From: Flavisphingopyxis soli
GTDB taxonomy: Bacteria; Pseudomonadota; Alphaproteobacteria; Sphingomonadales; Sphingomonadaceae
Assembly: GCF_007995095.1 (NCBI RefSeq)
Contig: NZ_VOPY01000002.1
Coordinates: 372,001 to 436,000, forward strand
Direction: 5' to 3'
Length of the DNA: 64,000 nucleotides
Part shown: piece by piece, positions 34,767-45,583 of the stretch
Layout of the letters: each line of letters starts with the position of its first letter
Numbering within the stretch: the stretch's first letter is position 1
The notes under the pieces: generated by a model
Database searches by the model: none
The model's input: the letters and a program-made list of their open reading frames with translations, nothing else
What the model was told of the DNA's origin: nothing
Program-made: the position numbers and the translations under genes

Positions 34767-37664
34767 ATGAGCAAGATCAACTGGTTTCGAGCGGGCGTCG
34801 CAGTATCTGCGATCCTCGCAGCATCTGCGCCACTGGCGCCAGCCTACGCCCAAGCCGCAGCGACGGGGTCTGATGCTGCATCAGACGAAGCGGCGGACCA
34901 GCCAACCGTCGCGGCAGGCGATGCCATCGTCGTTACCGGTTCACGCATCCGCCGTGACCCGCTTGACCAAGATGCCCCGATTGTCGTGCTGGATCGCACC
35001 GCGATCGAAAATACCGGCCTGTCGTCGATCGCCGATGTCCTCCAGCGGCTGCCCAGCTCGGGCGGCGGCCTAAATTCGAAATTCAACAACAGTGGTAACT
35101 TCGGCAACCCACCCGACGGCGGCGGCGTCGGAGCCGGTGCCGCCGAGATCGACCTGCGCTATCTGAGTTCGCGCCGGACGCTGGTGCTTGTCGATGGCCT
35201 ACGCTTCGTCAATGGCGCATCGGCGAGCGGCATCCCTGCCGCAACTGACCTCAACGCGATGCCGATCGAAATGATCGATCACATCGAAGTGCTGCAGGAT
35301 GGTGCATCACCAATTTACGGGTCCGACGCGATTGCGGGCGTGGTCAACATCATCACCCGCGAGCGGCAAGAGGGCTTTCGCGCGTCGTTCCAATATGGAC
35401 AGTACCTCAAATACAATGATGGCAGGACGATCGACGCCAATTTGAGCTGGGGTGGCGGAACCGAGACGACGCGCGTCGTCATTGGGGCAAGCTATGTCGA
35501 CCAGCGCTCGGTAAGTTCGGGCGATCGATCGATTTCGCTGTTTCCCGAGCCCGGCGGGACCAGCTGTCTCGATGGCGGTTGCAGTTCGGGTACGCCGCTC
35601 GGCCGCTTTCTCGTGCTCGACCAGAACCTGACGCTGCGCGCTCCGGTCATCGGTCGCAATCCGGTCTATAATCCGCTCAATCCAACCGACCCGGCGAGCG
35701 ATTTCAAGGAATTCACGACCGCCGACCGGTTCAACTTTGCGCCCTATAATTTCGTCCAGTCGCCGTCGCAGCGCTTTGGTGTCTTCGGCAGCTTCCTGCA
35801 GGACATCGGGTCGTCGACGCATTTTCGCACCAAGGTGATCTATACGCATCGCGAATCGGCTAACCAGGCAGCACCTTTGCCGCTGTTCGTCGGTCCCGAC
35901 GCGGGCAACGGCAATTTGCTCGATCGGATCTCGATCGACGCGACCAACCCGTTCAATCCGTTCGGTGTCACTCTGTCGGCGGGTGGCGCGGGCAATCCTG
36001 CGGCAAACTATAATTTCATCGGCCGCCGCTTCGTCGAAAACGGTGCCCGCCGTTATTATCAGGATGTCGACACGATTTATGCCACTGCGTCGCTCGACGG
36101 CAGCTTCGCGCTCGGCGGTCGGACGTTCTACTGGGACGTCAACGGTGTCTACGGCCACAACGACGCGCACCAGACCTTCCTGGGCAACGTCAACGCGCAA
36201 AAGCTGGCGCAGGCGCTTGGGCCGGTGGCGCTTTGCACGGGCGCGTGCGTCCCGTTCAACATCTTCGGCGGGGTCGGCTCGATCACGCCCGAGATGATCG
36301 ATTATGTCACGTTTACCGAACGCGCCAAGAGCGACCAGGATTTGCGCGATGTATCGGCTAACCTCACCGGGTCGCTGTTCGACTTGCCGGGCGGGCCGCT
36401 GGGCATCGCTGTCGGATATGAACATCGCGACCAGCGGGGGTCGTTCGATCCCGATCCGATCGTCACCGCAGGTTTCGGATCCGACATCCCGGCGCAGCCG
36501 TCGAGCGGACGGTTCAATGTCGATGAAATCTACGGCGAATTGCGCGCGCCGCTGTTGGCCGACCAGCCGTTTTTCCGCCAGCTAGATGCCTCGTTCGCGG
36601 CGCGCCTGTCGAACTATTCGACATTTGGTAGCGAAACGACGCTCAAGGCCGGGCTCAATTGGAAACCGGTCGAGGATCTGCTGCTGCGTGGATCGTGGGG
36701 GCAGGGCTTCCGCGCGCCGGGCATCGGCGAACTGTTCGGCACGCCGTCGCGCTTCGACCAGGAGCTGGTCGATCCGTGCTCGGCGGTCGGCGGAGCAATC
36801 CCCGCGGGCGTTCGCGCGAATTGCATCATCCAGGGCGTGCCCGCCGACGGTAGCTATGTTCAGGCCAATCCCCAGCTGTCAGTGATCACCGGGGGCAATC
36901 CGAATTTGCAGCCTGAAAAGTCGAAAAGCTGGATTTTCGGTGCGGTCTATAGTCCTTCATGGGTCAGGGGCAGCGGCTTTGCGAGCCGGCTCGACCTTGA
37001 GGCGAACTATTACGACATCAATGTCGACGGGGCGATCCAGCCGATCGGCGCCGACGTCCTGCTCGGTCGCTGCACCGATACCAACGATGCATTTTCGTGC
37101 GCGTCGGTGTCGCGGACCGCGAGCGGCGCGATATCGCAGATCCGGGGTCTGTTGCAGAATATCGGTTCGATCAAGACTCGCGGGATCGACCTGATCGCCA
37201 ATTACCGGACACCGCAATCCAGTGCCGGATCGTTTGGGCTATACTGGTCGAGCAACTTCCTCCTCGAGTTTTCCGAAGAGGTGCCCGCAACGGTCGGGTT
37301 TACCAAGATCGAGCGCAAGGGCACCGAGCGGGGCAGTCCTGACCAGGCCTATCCCAAGTTCAAATCGACCGGAACGTTCGACTGGACCAAGGATGCCTTC
37401 ATGCTCAGCGTGACGGGCCGCTACATCAGCGCGGTGACCGAAAGCCAGAACGGCAACCGCATGGGGAGCCGGTTCTACACCGATTTCCGCCTCGGCCTGT
37501 CGCCAGGCTTTTTGCAGGAACGCTTCACGCTTTCGCTCGGCGTCAACAATCTGTTCGACAAGGATCCTCCGGGTTGCAGCAGCTGCGGGCTCAACAACTT
37601 CGATCCGACGACCTACGACGTTCCGGGGCGTTACGGATATGTCGAGCTTAAAGCCAAGTTCTGA
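34767..37664 (+). CDS. TonB-dependent outer-membrane receptor
   Basis: 965 residues. Signal peptide at 1-30 ([20 protein letters not shown]). A TonB box-like stretch [15 protein letters not shown] precedes the plug domain ([60 protein letters not shown]). The rest is a beta-barrel with a C-terminal aromatic end ([11 protein letters not shown]). [14 protein letters not shown] is typical. The substrate is unknown; sphingomonads use many such receptors for siderophores or glycans. The ATG has GGAGGGGAAG upstream. Confidence 0.93.
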   Translation: MSKINWFRAGVAVSAILAASAPLAPAYAQAAATGSDAASDEAADQPTVAAGDAIVVTGSRIRRDPLDQDAPIVVLDRTAIENTGLSSIADVLQRLPSSGGGLNSKFNNSGNFGNPPDGGGVGAGAAEIDLRYLSSRRTLVLVDGLRFVNGASASGIPAATDLNAMPIEMIDHIEVLQDGASPIYGSDAIAGVVNIITRERQEGFRASFQYGQYLKYNDGRTIDANLSWGGGTETTRVVIGASYVDQRSVSSGDRSISLFPEPGGTSCLDGGCSSGTPLGRFLVLDQNLTLRAPVIGRNPVYNPLNPTDPASDFKEFTTADRFNFAPYNFVQSPSQRFGVFGSFLQDIGSSTHFRTKVIYTHRESANQAAPLPLFVGPDAGNGNLLDRISIDATNPFNPFGVTLSAGGAGNPAANYNFIGRRFVENGARRYYQDVDTIYATASLDGSFALGGRTFYWDVNGVYGHNDAHQTFLGNVNAQKLAQALGPVALCTGACVPFNIFGGVGSITPEMIDYVTFTERAKSDQDLRDVSANLTGSLFDLPGGPLGIAVGYEHRDQRGSFDPDPIVTAGFGSDIPAQPSSGRFNVDEIYGELRAPLLADQPFFRQLDASFAARLSNYSTFGSETTLKAGLNWKPVEDLLLRGSWGQGFRAPGIGELFGTPSRFDQELVDPCSAVGGAIPAGVRANCIIQGVPADGSYVQANPQLSVITGGNPNLQPEKSKSWIFGAVYSPSWVRGSGFASRLDLEANYYDINVDGAIQPIGADVLLGRCTDTNDAFSCASVSRTASGAISQIRGLLQNIGSIKTRGIDLIANYRTPQSSAGSFGLYWSSNFLLEFSEEVPATVGFTKIERKGTERGSPDQAYPKFKSTGTFDWTKDAFMLSVTGRYISAVTESQNGNRMGSRFYTDFRLGLSPGFLQERFTLSLGVNNLFDKDPPGCSSCGLNNFDPTTYDVPGRYGYVELKAKF

Positions 37665-37671
37665 AGTCGGG

Positions 37672-37701
37672 CACCGCCGGGGACATCATTCTCCGGCGGT
37701 G
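37672..37701 (+). terminator. possible terminator hairpin after the TonB receptor
   Basis: A perfect 9-base stem CACCGCCGG/CCGGCGGTG with a 12-base loop lies just after the receptor stop. No T-tract follows, so it may stabilise the mRNA end rather than terminate. Confidence 0.35.
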
Positions 37702-37768
37702 GCTTGAAATCGGCGGGCAATGCGCCGACATAGCCGGTCTGACATTCTCAGCGACGGAAAACCAATTC

Positions 37769-38431
37769 ATGACCAATTACATCGGGGACACCGAAATCCC
37801 TGATCCGATGAGCGCACTCGTGCCAATCGTGATCGAGCAGTCGACCCGCGGCGAGCGCAGTTTCGACATCTTCTCGCGCCTGCTGCGTGAGCGGATCGTC
37901 TTCGTGACCGGCCAGGTCGAAGACCAGATGGCCGCGCTGATTACCGCGCAGCTGCTGTTCCTCGAATCGGAAAATCCGAAGAAGGACATCTACCTCTACA
38001 TCAACTCGCCCGGCGGCGTCGTGACCGCCGGCATGGCGATCCACGACACGATGCAGTACATCCGGCCGCGCGTCGGCACGGTCTGCATCGGCCAGGCAGC
38101 GTCGATGGGCAGCTTCCTGCTTGCCGCCGGTGAGCCGGGCATGCGCGTCGCGCTCGCCAATGCGCGGATCATGGTCCACCAGCCTTCGGGCGGGGCTCGC
38201 GGCATGGCATCGGACATCGAGATCCAGGCCAAGGAAATCCTCCGCATTCGCACGCGGATGAACGACCTGTACGCCAAATATACCGGCAAATCGCTCAAGG
38301 ATATCGAGAAGGCGATGGATCGCGATACCTTCCTCGAAGCCGACGAGGCGCAGGCCTTCGGCATCGTCGACCAGGTCTTCGAAAAGCGTCCCGCGGCACC
38401 ATCGAGCGACGACGCAGCCAAGACCAGCTGA
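37769..38431 (+). CDS. clpP: ATP-dependent Clp protease proteolytic subunit ClpP
   Basis: 220 residues. The active-site Ser is S112 in [14 protein letters not shown], the His is H137 in [11 protein letters not shown], and the Asp lies in the [12 protein letters not shown] region. [19 protein letters not shown] is the oxyanion and substrate region. ClpP forms the tetradecameric chamber loaded by ClpX, encoded 184 bases downstream. The order clpP-clpX is normal; lon is not next. Confidence 0.96.
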   Translation: MTNYIGDTEIPDPMSALVPIVIEQSTRGERSFDIFSRLLRERIVFVTGQVEDQMAALITAQLLFLESENPKKDIYLYINSPGGVVTAGMAIHDTMQYIRPRVGTVCIGQAASMGSFLLAAGEPGMRVALANARIMVHQPSGGARGMASDIEIQAKEILRIRTRMNDLYAKYTGKSLKDIEKAMDRDTFLEADEAQAFGIVDQVFEKRPAAPSSDDAAKTS

Positions 38432-38614
38432 TCGTCCGGTAAAATCGTCAACGCCGCATTAACCATCAATGTTGCACCGCCGTTGTCGCGCGGTGCGGCA
38501 GGATCGTCGGATCGGCGGCGGTTAACGACGATTGCAGATTGTATTCGGCGCTCCTGCCGATAGGATGCGTTGCATGACGGGGCCTCGGCGCCCTTGATAG
38601 TAAGGTTGTATTGA

Positions 38615-39889
38615 ATGACGAAATTGAGCGGCTCCGATTCCAAGAGCACACTTTACTGCTCGTTCTGCGGCAAGTCGCAGCACGAAGTGAGGAAGCTCAT
38701 CGCCGGGCCGACCGTGTTCATCTGCGATGAATGCGTCGAGCTGTGCAACGACATCATCCGCGAAGAGGCCAAGGGCGGCCTGGCCGCGAAGAAGGAAGGT
38801 GGCGTGCCGACGCCGCAGGAAATCTGCGACGTTCTCGACGATTACGTCATTGGCCAGGACAAGGCCAAGCGCGTCCTGTCGGTCGCGGTTCACAACCATT
38901 ACAAGCGCCTGGCGCATGGTTCGAAGGGCGAAGAGGTCGAGTTGGCCAAATCGAACATCCTGCTCGTCGGGCCGACCGGCTGCGGCAAGACGCTGCTCGC
39001 GCAGACGCTCGCCAAGACCTTCGACGTGCCGTTCACGATGGCCGATGCGACGACGCTGACCGAAGCGGGCTATGTCGGCGAGGATGTCGAGAACATCATC
39101 CTGAAACTGCTCCAGGCGTCGGATTACAACGTCGAAAAGGCGCAGCGCGGGATCGTCTATATCGACGAGATCGACAAGATCAGCCGCAAGGCGGAAAACC
39201 CCTCGATCACGCGCGACGTGTCGGGCGAGGGCGTCCAGCAGGCGCTATTGAAGCTGATGGAAGGCACGACCGCGAGCGTTCCGCCGCAGGGCGGGCGCAA
39301 ACATCCGCAGCAGGAATTCCTCCAGGTCGACACGACCAACATTTTGTTCATCTGTGGCGGCGCCTTTGCCGGCCTCGAAAAGATCATCGGCGACCGCCTG
39401 CAGGGCAAGTCGATCGGTTTCGGCGCGCATGTCGCCGCCCCCGACGAACGCCGCGCGGGCGAAATCCTGCGCCAGAGCGAGCCCGAGGATCTGCTCAAGT
39501 TCGGCCTGATCCCCGAGTTCGTCGGCCGCCTGCCGGTGATTGCGACGCTCGAGGATCTGGACATCGACGCGCTGGTCAAGATCCTCAGCGAGCCGAAGAA
39601 CGCACTGGTCAAACAGTACGCCAAATTGTTCGATCTCGAAGACGCCAAGCTGACCTTCACCGACGACGCGCTCGTTGCGATCGGCAAGCGCGCGATCGAA
39701 CGCAAGACCGGTGCACGCGGGCTGCGCTCGATCCTCGAGGCGATCCTGCTCGACACGATGTACGACCTTCCGGGGCTCGACAATGTCAGCGAGATCGTCA
39801 TCGACAAGGACGTCGTCGAAGGCCGCAAGGAACCGATCCGCGTCTTCGCCGAACCCGCCAAGAAAGCCAAAACGGGCGACGCGGCCTAA
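38615..39889 (+). CDS. clpX: ATP-dependent Clp protease ATP-binding subunit ClpX
   Basis: 424 residues. The N-terminal zinc-binding domain has [12 protein letters not shown] and [10 protein letters not shown]. The AAA+ domain has Walker [14 protein letters not shown], Walker [11 protein letters not shown], and the arginine/sensor region [13 protein letters not shown]. ClpX unfolds substrates, including CtrA in Caulobacter, and feeds them to ClpP. The start is preceded by AAGG at 38603. The length is normal. Confidence 0.97.
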   Translation: MTKLSGSDSKSTLYCSFCGKSQHEVRKLIAGPTVFICDECVELCNDIIREEAKGGLAAKKEGGVPTPQEICDVLDDYVIGQDKAKRVLSVAVHNHYKRLAHGSKGEEVELAKSNILLVGPTGCGKTLLAQTLAKTFDVPFTMADATTLTEAGYVGEDVENIILKLLQASDYNVEKAQRGIVYIDEIDKISRKAENPSITRDVSGEGVQQALLKLMEGTTASVPPQGGRKHPQQEFLQVDTTNILFICGGAFAGLEKIIGDRLQGKSIGFGAHVAAPDERRAGEILRQSEPEDLLKFGLIPEFVGRLPVIATLEDLDIDALVKILSEPKNALVKQYAKLFDLEDAKLTFTDDALVAIGKRAIERKTGARGLRSILEAILLDTMYDLPGLDNVSEIVIDKDVVEGRKEPIRVFAEPAKKAKTGDAA

Positions 39890-39890
39890 G

Positions 39891-39913
39891 CTGGTCCGGC
39901 AGGGCCAGATTTT
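39891..39913 (+). terminator. probable Rho-independent terminator after clpX
   Basis: CTGGTCC (39891-39897), loop GGCA, GGGCCAG (39902-39908), then ATTTT. The 7-base stem includes one wobble pair. It lies directly after the clpX stop. Confidence 0.5.
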
Positions 39914-40183
39914 CGGTCACTGTTGCACCCGCGCAACAGCGCGGCGTGCGCCGTCATAATTGGCTGAAATGGGTGCCCAATATCGGGCCTTCGAAGCCCT
40001 TCGGACGCCTTCGACAGGGCGAAACGCGGCGACCAGGTTATTGACCTGAAAAGATCGCCGCAACTGTCATTTCCGAGTCACACAACAGCGGCTATTGGCC
40101 GCTCATCGCAGGCGCGAATCGCCGGTTTCGACAGAAGCGACAGCCTGCACGAGGATTTTCTTACCATCTCGGGGAATTATCAT

Positions 40184-42676
40184 ATGAAGACCGCACTTTT
40201 CCGCAGCGTCGCGTTCGTCGCGCTGCTTGCACCGACGGCCGCCTTTGCGCAGTCGACCGGCTCGATCGACTTCGAAGACGACAGCGCCATCGTTGTCACC
40301 GGTACGCGCGGCGACCGCGACGTCGCTGGCGTGATCGCACCCGACACGTCGAAGGCCAAGCAGGTCCTGACGCAGGAAGCGATCTCGCGTTCCAACCCCG
40401 GCCAGACGATCCTCGACACGATCAACGTTATTCCGGGCGTCAACTTCCAGAACAACGACGCTTACGGCTCGTCGGGCGGCACTCTGACGATCCGCGGCTT
40501 CTCGAGCGATCGGATCTCGCTGACCTTCGACGGCGTCCCGCTCAACGATTCGGGCAACTATGCGATCTATTCGAACCAGCAGCTCGATCCCGAGCTGATC
40601 GAACAGGTCAACGTCAACCTGGGTTCGACCGACGTCGACAGCCCGACCGCTTCGGCCGTCGGCGGCACCGTCAACTATCGCACGATCAACCCGAGCGAAG
40701 AGTTCGGCGCGATGCTTTCGGGCTCGGCCGGCGACTTCGATTTCTTCCGCATGTTCGGCAAGATCGAAACCGGCGCGTTCGGCCCCTTCGGCACGCGTGC
40801 GTTCGTCTCGGCTTCGACCGCGTCGAACCACAACCCGTACAACAACTACGGCAAGGTCAATAAGCAGCAGTACAACGCAAAGATTTATCAGCCGATCGGT
40901 TCGAACGGCGATTTCGTGTCGGTTGCAGGCAACTATAACCAGAACCGCAACAACTTCTTCGGTTCGGTGAGCCTGCGCAACGACCGTCCTGTCCCATCGG
41001 GCTTTCCGCAGTCGAAGGACGACCGCGAATACAACATCAACTACCCTTGCCAGGTCAGCACTGTCGCGCGTCCGGGTCTTGCAGACCTTACCAATGGCTG
41101 TGGCACCGAGTTCGATCGTCGCTTCAACCCGTCGAACACCGGTAACATTCGCGGCGCGTCGCGTTTCACGCTGACCGACAAGCTGACGTTCACGTTCGAT
41201 CCGAGCTACCAGTACGTCAAGGCCAATGGCGGCGGCACCGTCAATGCGCGCGAGCGCCTGAACGATGTCCAGCCCGGTGCTGGTGTTACCAACCTGGCGG
41301 GCTATATCGGTGGCCGTCCCTATTTCGGACGCGACCTTAACGGCGACGGCGATTTGCTCGACGAAGTTACGATGCTCGCGCCCAGCCAGACCCGGACGCA
41401 CCGCTTCATCGCAATCGCTGGCCTGCGTTACGACATCAACGACGATAACACGTTCCGCGTTTCGTACACCTATGATCGCGCCAACCATCGCCAGACCGGC
41501 CAGGTTGGACTGCTTCAGGGCAATGGCGAACCGTTTGACGTCTTTCCGGTCAATGATGGTCAGCTCGACGTAACCGGCGCAGAGCTCAACAAGCGCAATC
41601 GCCAGTCGTACGCTACGCTGAACAAGGTTGCCGCCGAATATCGCGGCGATTTCATGGACAACAAGCTGACGGTCAACATCGGCCTAGCGGCGCCGTTCTT
41701 CACGCGCGATTTACAGCAGAACTGCTTCACGACCTCGGCATCGGGCTTCGTCGACTGCTTCGGCGAGAACGACCCACGCAATGCGGCCTATGCAGCAGCC
41801 AATCCTACGGTTCAGGGCCCGCAGCGGCGGGTGCTGAAGTATGATAAGCTGTTGCCGAGCGGCGGCATGGTCTATCGGTTTACCGACCAGGTCAGCGTGT
41901 TCGCTAGCTATTCGCGTGGACTGGGCGTGCCCGGGACCGACAACCTCTATAACGCGTTCTTCTTTGCGCCCGACACTGCCGAGGCCCAGCCTAAGCCCGA
42001 GACGACCGATAGCTTCGACGGTGGCTTGCGTTACCGTTCGCGTCAGGTCCAGGCGCAGCTCGGTGGTTACTTCACCAAGTACAAGAACCGCACCGCGTCG
42101 GCTTACGATCCCGTTCTTGATGCAACGGTTTTCCGGAACCTCGGAACCGTCGATAAATACGGCGTTGATGGCTATGTATCCTACGCACCGGTGCCGCAGC
42201 TCGTTGTTTATGCATTCGGGTCGTACAACGACTCCGAAATCAAAGACGACGTGCAGACGGGTGTTGTCGCTGGCGTGCCGGTCTACGCACCGACCGCGGG
42301 CAAGAGCGAATCTGGCTCGCCGCGCTACTCCTATGGCGGTACCGTTCGTGGCACCGTCGGTCCGGTCGAACTCGGCATGACCGCGAAACGGACTGGCAAG
42401 CGCTTCGTCTATGACACCAACCTGCCCGTGATGAACGGTGCCACGGAAGTGTTCCCGAATGCGGCCCCGGCCTACTGGCTCGTCAACGCCGATGCTCGCA
42501 TCAGCCTTGCGCAGTTCGGTGCGGAGAAGACGTACTTCCAGCTCAACGTCTACAACCTGTTCAACAAGCTTTATGTTGGCGGTTTCGGCGGCGGCCTTTC
42601 CCAGTCGGGTAGCCCGCCGTTTGTCCAGATCGGTGCGCCGCGCACGATCTCGGGTACGCTGGTCGTCGGTTTCTAA
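40184..42676 (+). CDS. TonB-dependent receptor (second in the window)
   Basis: 830 residues. A signal peptide (MKTALFRSVAFVALLAPTAA, cut before QSTG) is followed by a TonB box-like SAIVVTGTRGDRDV. The plug domain reads ILDTINVIPGVNFQNN, GGTLTIRGFSSDRISLTFDG and SPTASAVGGTVNYRT. A long asparagine/tyrosine-rich barrel ends TISGTLVVGF. The plug pattern (TIRGFSSDRISLTFDGVPLN) is closer to FecA/ferric-siderophore-type receptors than the first receptor. The ligand is unknown. A strong terminator follows. Confidence 0.93.
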   Translation: MKTALFRSVAFVALLAPTAAFAQSTGSIDFEDDSAIVVTGTRGDRDVAGVIAPDTSKAKQVLTQEAISRSNPGQTILDTINVIPGVNFQNNDAYGSSGGTLTIRGFSSDRISLTFDGVPLNDSGNYAIYSNQQLDPELIEQVNVNLGSTDVDSPTASAVGGTVNYRTINPSEEFGAMLSGSAGDFDFFRMFGKIETGAFGPFGTRAFVSASTASNHNPYNNYGKVNKQQYNAKIYQPIGSNGDFVSVAGNYNQNRNNFFGSVSLRNDRPVPSGFPQSKDDREYNINYPCQVSTVARPGLADLTNGCGTEFDRRFNPSNTGNIRGASRFTLTDKLTFTFDPSYQYVKANGGGTVNARERLNDVQPGAGVTNLAGYIGGRPYFGRDLNGDGDLLDEVTMLAPSQTRTHRFIAIAGLRYDINDDNTFRVSYTYDRANHRQTGQVGLLQGNGEPFDVFPVNDGQLDVTGAELNKRNRQSYATLNKVAAEYRGDFMDNKLTVNIGLAAPFFTRDLQQNCFTTSASGFVDCFGENDPRNAAYAAANPTVQGPQRRVLKYDKLLPSGGMVYRFTDQVSVFASYSRGLGVPGTDNLYNAFFFAPDTAEAQPKPETTDSFDGGLRYRSRQVQAQLGGYFTKYKNRTASAYDPVLDATVFRNLGTVDKYGVDGYVSYAPVPQLVVYAFGSYNDSEIKDDVQTGVVAGVPVYAPTAGKSESGSPRYSYGGTVRGTVGPVELGMTAKRTGKRFVYDTNLPVMNGATEVFPNAAPAYWLVNADARISLAQFGAEKTYFQLNVYNLFNKLYVGGFGGGLSQSGSPPFVQIGAPRTISGTLVVGF

Positions 42677-42697
42677 GCCAAACCAGAACACAACAAG

Positions 42698-42731
42698 AAG
42701 GGCGCGGGGAGTGATCCCCGCGCCCTTTTTC
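42698..42731 (+). terminator. Rho-independent terminator of the second TonB receptor
   Basis: A perfect 13-base stem (42698-42710 with 42715-42727), loop GTGA, and a T-run. The GC-rich stem begins AAGGGCGCGGGGA. It ends the receptor transcript before the convergent mtgA. Confidence 0.9.
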
Positions 42732-42791
42732 GTGGCTGTTGTTTTCTCGTAACCGGTGGCGATAGCGCCGGCAGCGCGTGTCGGCCTGGGC

Positions 42792-43460
42792 CTAGTCCTT
42801 GAGGCAGGCGTCGAGCCCGTCGCGGCGGACGACGCCGATGCGTTCGGCGATGGAGTTGCCATAGCGGCGCGTGAAGCCTGTCGGGGCAATTGCGCCGCGC
42901 TGCTTGGGCAGGGGGAGGATGGCGGCGATGCGCGCCGCCTCGATCACGGTCATGCTAGCGGCGCCGTGGTGGTAATAGCGCTGCGACCCGGCTTCGGCGC
43001 CATAGGTGCCGATGCCCGTCTCGGCGACGTTGAGATAGACTTCCATGATCCGGCGCTTGCCCCACAAGGTCTCTATGAGGACGGTGAAATAGGCCTCGAG
43101 CCCCTTGCGGAAAAAGCCGCCGCCCTGCCACAGGAAGACATTCTTGGCGGTCTGCTGGCTGATCGTCGATCCGCCGCGGATGCGGCCGCCGCGCGCGTTG
43201 CGCGCCAGCGCCTTTTCGATCGCCTGACGGTCGAAGCCGTTATGCGAACAGAACTTGCCGTCCTCGGCGGCGATCGCGGCGCGCGCCATGTCGGGATCGA
43301 TCCGGTCGAGCGGTTCCCAGTCCTTGGTGATGCCGTGGCCGTCGAGCAGCATCGTCGCGGTAACCGGCGGCGGCACGAAGCGATAGGCGAGCACCCACAC
43401 GAAGGTGATCGCGAGGAACCACAGGACGAACTTGACGGCGAAGCGGATGATACGGGTCAT
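42792..43460 (-). CDS. mtgA: monofunctional peptidoglycan glycosyltransferase MtgA
   Basis: 222 residues. One N-terminal membrane anchor (FAVKFVLWFLAITFVWVLAY) precedes the GT51 domain. Its motifs are AAIAAEDGKFCSHNGFD (catalytic Glu), RGGSTISQQTAKNVFLW and KRRIMEVYLNVAETG. It polymerises lipid II into glycan strands without a transpeptidase domain. It lies 67 bases downstream of rpoH on the same strand. Confidence 0.95.
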   Translation of the reverse strand: MTRIIRFAVKFVLWFLAITFVWVLAYRFVPPPVTATMLLDGHGITKDWEPLDRIDPDMARAAIAAEDGKFCSHNGFDRQAIEKALARNARGGRIRGGSTISQQTAKNVFLWQGGGFFRKGLEAYFTVLIETLWGKRRIMEVYLNVAETGIGTYGAEAGSQRYYHHGAASMTVIEAARIAAILPLPKQRGAIAPTGFTRRYGNSIAERIGVVRRDGLDACLKD

Positions 43461-43527
43461 CGACGCAGGCTAGCGAAGCCGGCCCGCGCCGTCATGCGAC
43501 TTTATCGTGAGCCGGCGCGAACGCCGA

Positions 43528-44430
43528 TCACTCGGCGGGCAGGAGTTTTTTCTCGCCGGCAATCCGCAGCATCGCTTTCTGCAGCTTCTCGAACGCGCGC
43601 ACCTCGATCTGGCGGACGCGCTCGCGGCTGACGCCGTAAACCTGGCTCAGTTCCTCGAGTGTCTTGGGATCGTCGGTCAGGCGGCGCTCGGTGAGGATGT
43701 GCTGTTCACGCTCGTTGAGCGCGCCCATCGATTCCATCAGCAGTTCGTGGCGAACGGTCGTTTCCTCGCGATCGGCGACGCGCTGGTCCTGGAGCGGCTC
43801 GTCATCCTGCAGCCAATCCTGCCACTGGCCGTCGCCGTCCTCGCGCATCGGCACGTTGAGCGAGGTATCGCCGCCCATCGCCATGCGACGGTTCATCGAG
43901 ATGACGTCTTTTTCGCTGACACCCAGATCGGTCGCGATCTTGGCAACGTCCTCGGGCTTGAGATCGCCGTCCTCGAACGCCTCGAGGTTGTTCTTCATCC
44001 GGCGCAGGTTGAAGAACAGCTTCTTCTGCGCGGCGGTGGTGCCCATCTTGACGAGGCTCCACGAGCGCAGGATGAATTCCTGGATCGAGGCGCGGATCCA
44101 CCACATCGCGTAGGTCGCGAGGCGGAAGCCGCGATCGGGTTCGAATTTCTTCACCCCCTGCATCAGCCCGATATTGCCTTCGGAGATCAGTTCGCTGACG
44201 GGCAGGCCATAGCCGCGATAGCCCATCGCGATCTTGGCGACGAGACGCAGGTGGCTGGTGACAAGCTGCGCCGCCGCATCCTGGTCCTGGTGTTCCTGGT
44301 AGCGTTTGGCGAGCATGAACTCCTGCTCGGGCGCGAGCAGCGGGAACTTGCGGATCTCCGACATGTAACGGTTGAGGCTCGCCTCCCCGCCAAGTGCAGG
44401 GATGGTGGCTGGTACGTTGCTGGCGGCCAT
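43528..44430 (-). CDS. rpoH: RNA polymerase sigma factor RpoH (sigma-32)
   Basis: 300 residues from the ATG at 44430 (AAGGAAAAAGGG upstream). Region 2 reads LVTSHLRLVAKIAMGYRGYG and FRLATYAMWWIRASIQEFIL, with SWSLVKMGTT typical of RpoH. Region 4 ends with ELSQVYGVSRERVRQIEVRA. RpoH directs heat-shock and, in alphaproteobacteria, oxidative-stress genes. It lies downstream of rluD with 74 bases between, on the same strand. The earlier in-frame start at 44460 has no extra support. Confidence 0.95.
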   Translation of the reverse strand: MAASNVPATIPALGGEASLNRYMSEIRKFPLLAPEQEFMLAKRYQEHQDQDAAAQLVTSHLRLVAKIAMGYRGYGLPVSELISEGNIGLMQGVKKFEPDRGFRLATYAMWWIRASIQEFILRSWSLVKMGTTAAQKKLFFNLRRMKNNLEAFEDGDLKPEDVAKIATDLGVSEKDVISMNRRMAMGGDTSLNVPMREDGDGQWQDWLQDDEPLQDQRVADREETTVRHELLMESMGALNEREQHILTERRLTDDPKTLEELSQVYGVSRERVRQIEVRAFEKLQKAMLRIAGEKKLLPAE

Positions 44431-44504
44431 GATTGTCCCTTTTTCCTTCGGTCCCGGCAATTTCCGGACCGTGCCTTTGCGGCAAATCAGTTTTCTCTTA
44501 AAAC

Positions 44505-45461
44505 TTATACGCGCAGGCGGCTTAACAGTTCCTGCATATCTGGCGGCATTGCGCTGGTTAGCGCGATATCTGCGTTGGTTACCGGGTGAATAAAGCCTAG
44601 TTCGGCGGCGTGCAACGCCTGGCGGCGAAAGTCCAATCGATTGAGCGTGTCTCTGTGAACGGATTTTCCGCGATTATAGGCGGGATCGCCGAGCAGCGGA
44701 TGGCCGATATGCGACATATGGACGCGGACCTGGTGCGTCCGGCCGGTCTCGAGCCGGCATTCGATCAGCGTCGCGCCGATCAGGCGTTCGATCGTGCGGA
44801 AATGCGTCACCGCGTGCTTGCCCTGGGCTTCGTCGACCACCGCCATTTTCTTGCGGTCGCGCGACGACCGCCCGATATTGCCGGTAACGGTGCCGTTCTG
44901 CGGCAGTGGATGGCCCGCGACGATGGCGCGATAGCGGCGATTGACGCTGTGCGCGGCGAACTGCCGGGCGAGGCCTTCGTGCGCGACGTCGGATTTGGCT
45001 GCGACGATGAGCCCGCTGGTATCCTTGTCGATGCGGTGGACGATCCCCGGCCGCGCGACGCCGCCGATGCCCGACAACTGGCCAGCGCAATGGTGGAGCA
45101 GCGCGTTGACCAGCGTCCCGTCGCCATTGCCCGCGGCGGGATGGACGACGAGCCCGGCGGGCTTGTCGACGACGATCAGATGGTCGTCTTCATAGGCGAC
45201 GACGAGCGGGATATCCTGAGGCTGCGCAGTCGCGGTGGTTGCCGCGGGCAGGGTGATGAACGCGGTCATCGGGGCGCCGAGCCTGGCCGAGGGATTGGCG
45301 AGCGGTGCGGCATTGGCGTCGGTGATTGCGCCCGCCAGCATCAGCGCCTTGACGCGTTCGCGCGACAGGCGCGGCGCACGCGCGGCGATCGCGCTGTCGA
45401 GGCGCGTCCCGACGCAGTCCGCGCCGAGTTCGATACTGATCTGGCTGCCCCCGCCGTTCAT
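44505..45461 (-). CDS. rluD: RluA-family pseudouridine synthase, RluD type
   Basis: 318 residues. An N-terminal S4 RNA-binding domain (RLDSAIAARAPRLSRERVKA) is followed by the synthase domain with the catalytic Asp in VHRIDKDTSGLIVAAKS. ETGRTHQVRVHMSHIGHPLL is the conserved C-terminal motif. RluD modifies U1911, U1915 and U1917 in helix 69 of 23S rRNA. The start is 122 bases from the divergent chpT start. Confidence 0.93.
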   Translation of the reverse strand: MNGGGSQISIELGADCVGTRLDSAIAARAPRLSRERVKALMLAGAITDANAAPLANPSARLGAPMTAFITLPAATTATAQPQDIPLVVAYEDDHLIVVDKPAGLVVHPAAGNGDGTLVNALLHHCAGQLSGIGGVARPGIVHRIDKDTSGLIVAAKSDVAHEGLARQFAAHSVNRRYRAIVAGHPLPQNGTVTGNIGRSSRDRKKMAVVDEAQGKHAVTHFRTIERLIGATLIECRLETGRTHQVRVHMSHIGHPLLGDPAYNRGKSVHRDTLNRLDFRRQALHAAELGFIHPVTNADIALTSAMPPDMQELLSRLRV

Positions 45462-45583
45462 TGCGGCGATGTGGCGCGCGCCTGCCCAAATTCAAGGGCA
45501 TGCAGGCTTTTCCTTGAAACTGGGCGGCCAAGCGGTCACACAGCCGCCACCGGGAAATCGAACGATAGCAACAGGAAGAACGT

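Noticed and set aside
32793-34853. Minus-strand 686-codon frame
   Set aside because: It is antisense to trigger factor and crosses the tRNA-Leu gene. The leucine/glycine/aspartate-rich text is the mirror of the trigger factor codons.
37769-39889. Possible clpP-clpX-lon operon
   Set aside because: lon is absent; a probable terminator and then a TonB receptor follow clpX.
40001-40022. Short CCTTCGACAGGGC stretch between clpX and the second TonB receptor
   Set aside because: It resembles one arm of the gatC-gatA repeat but is too short and unpaired to call a repeat copy.
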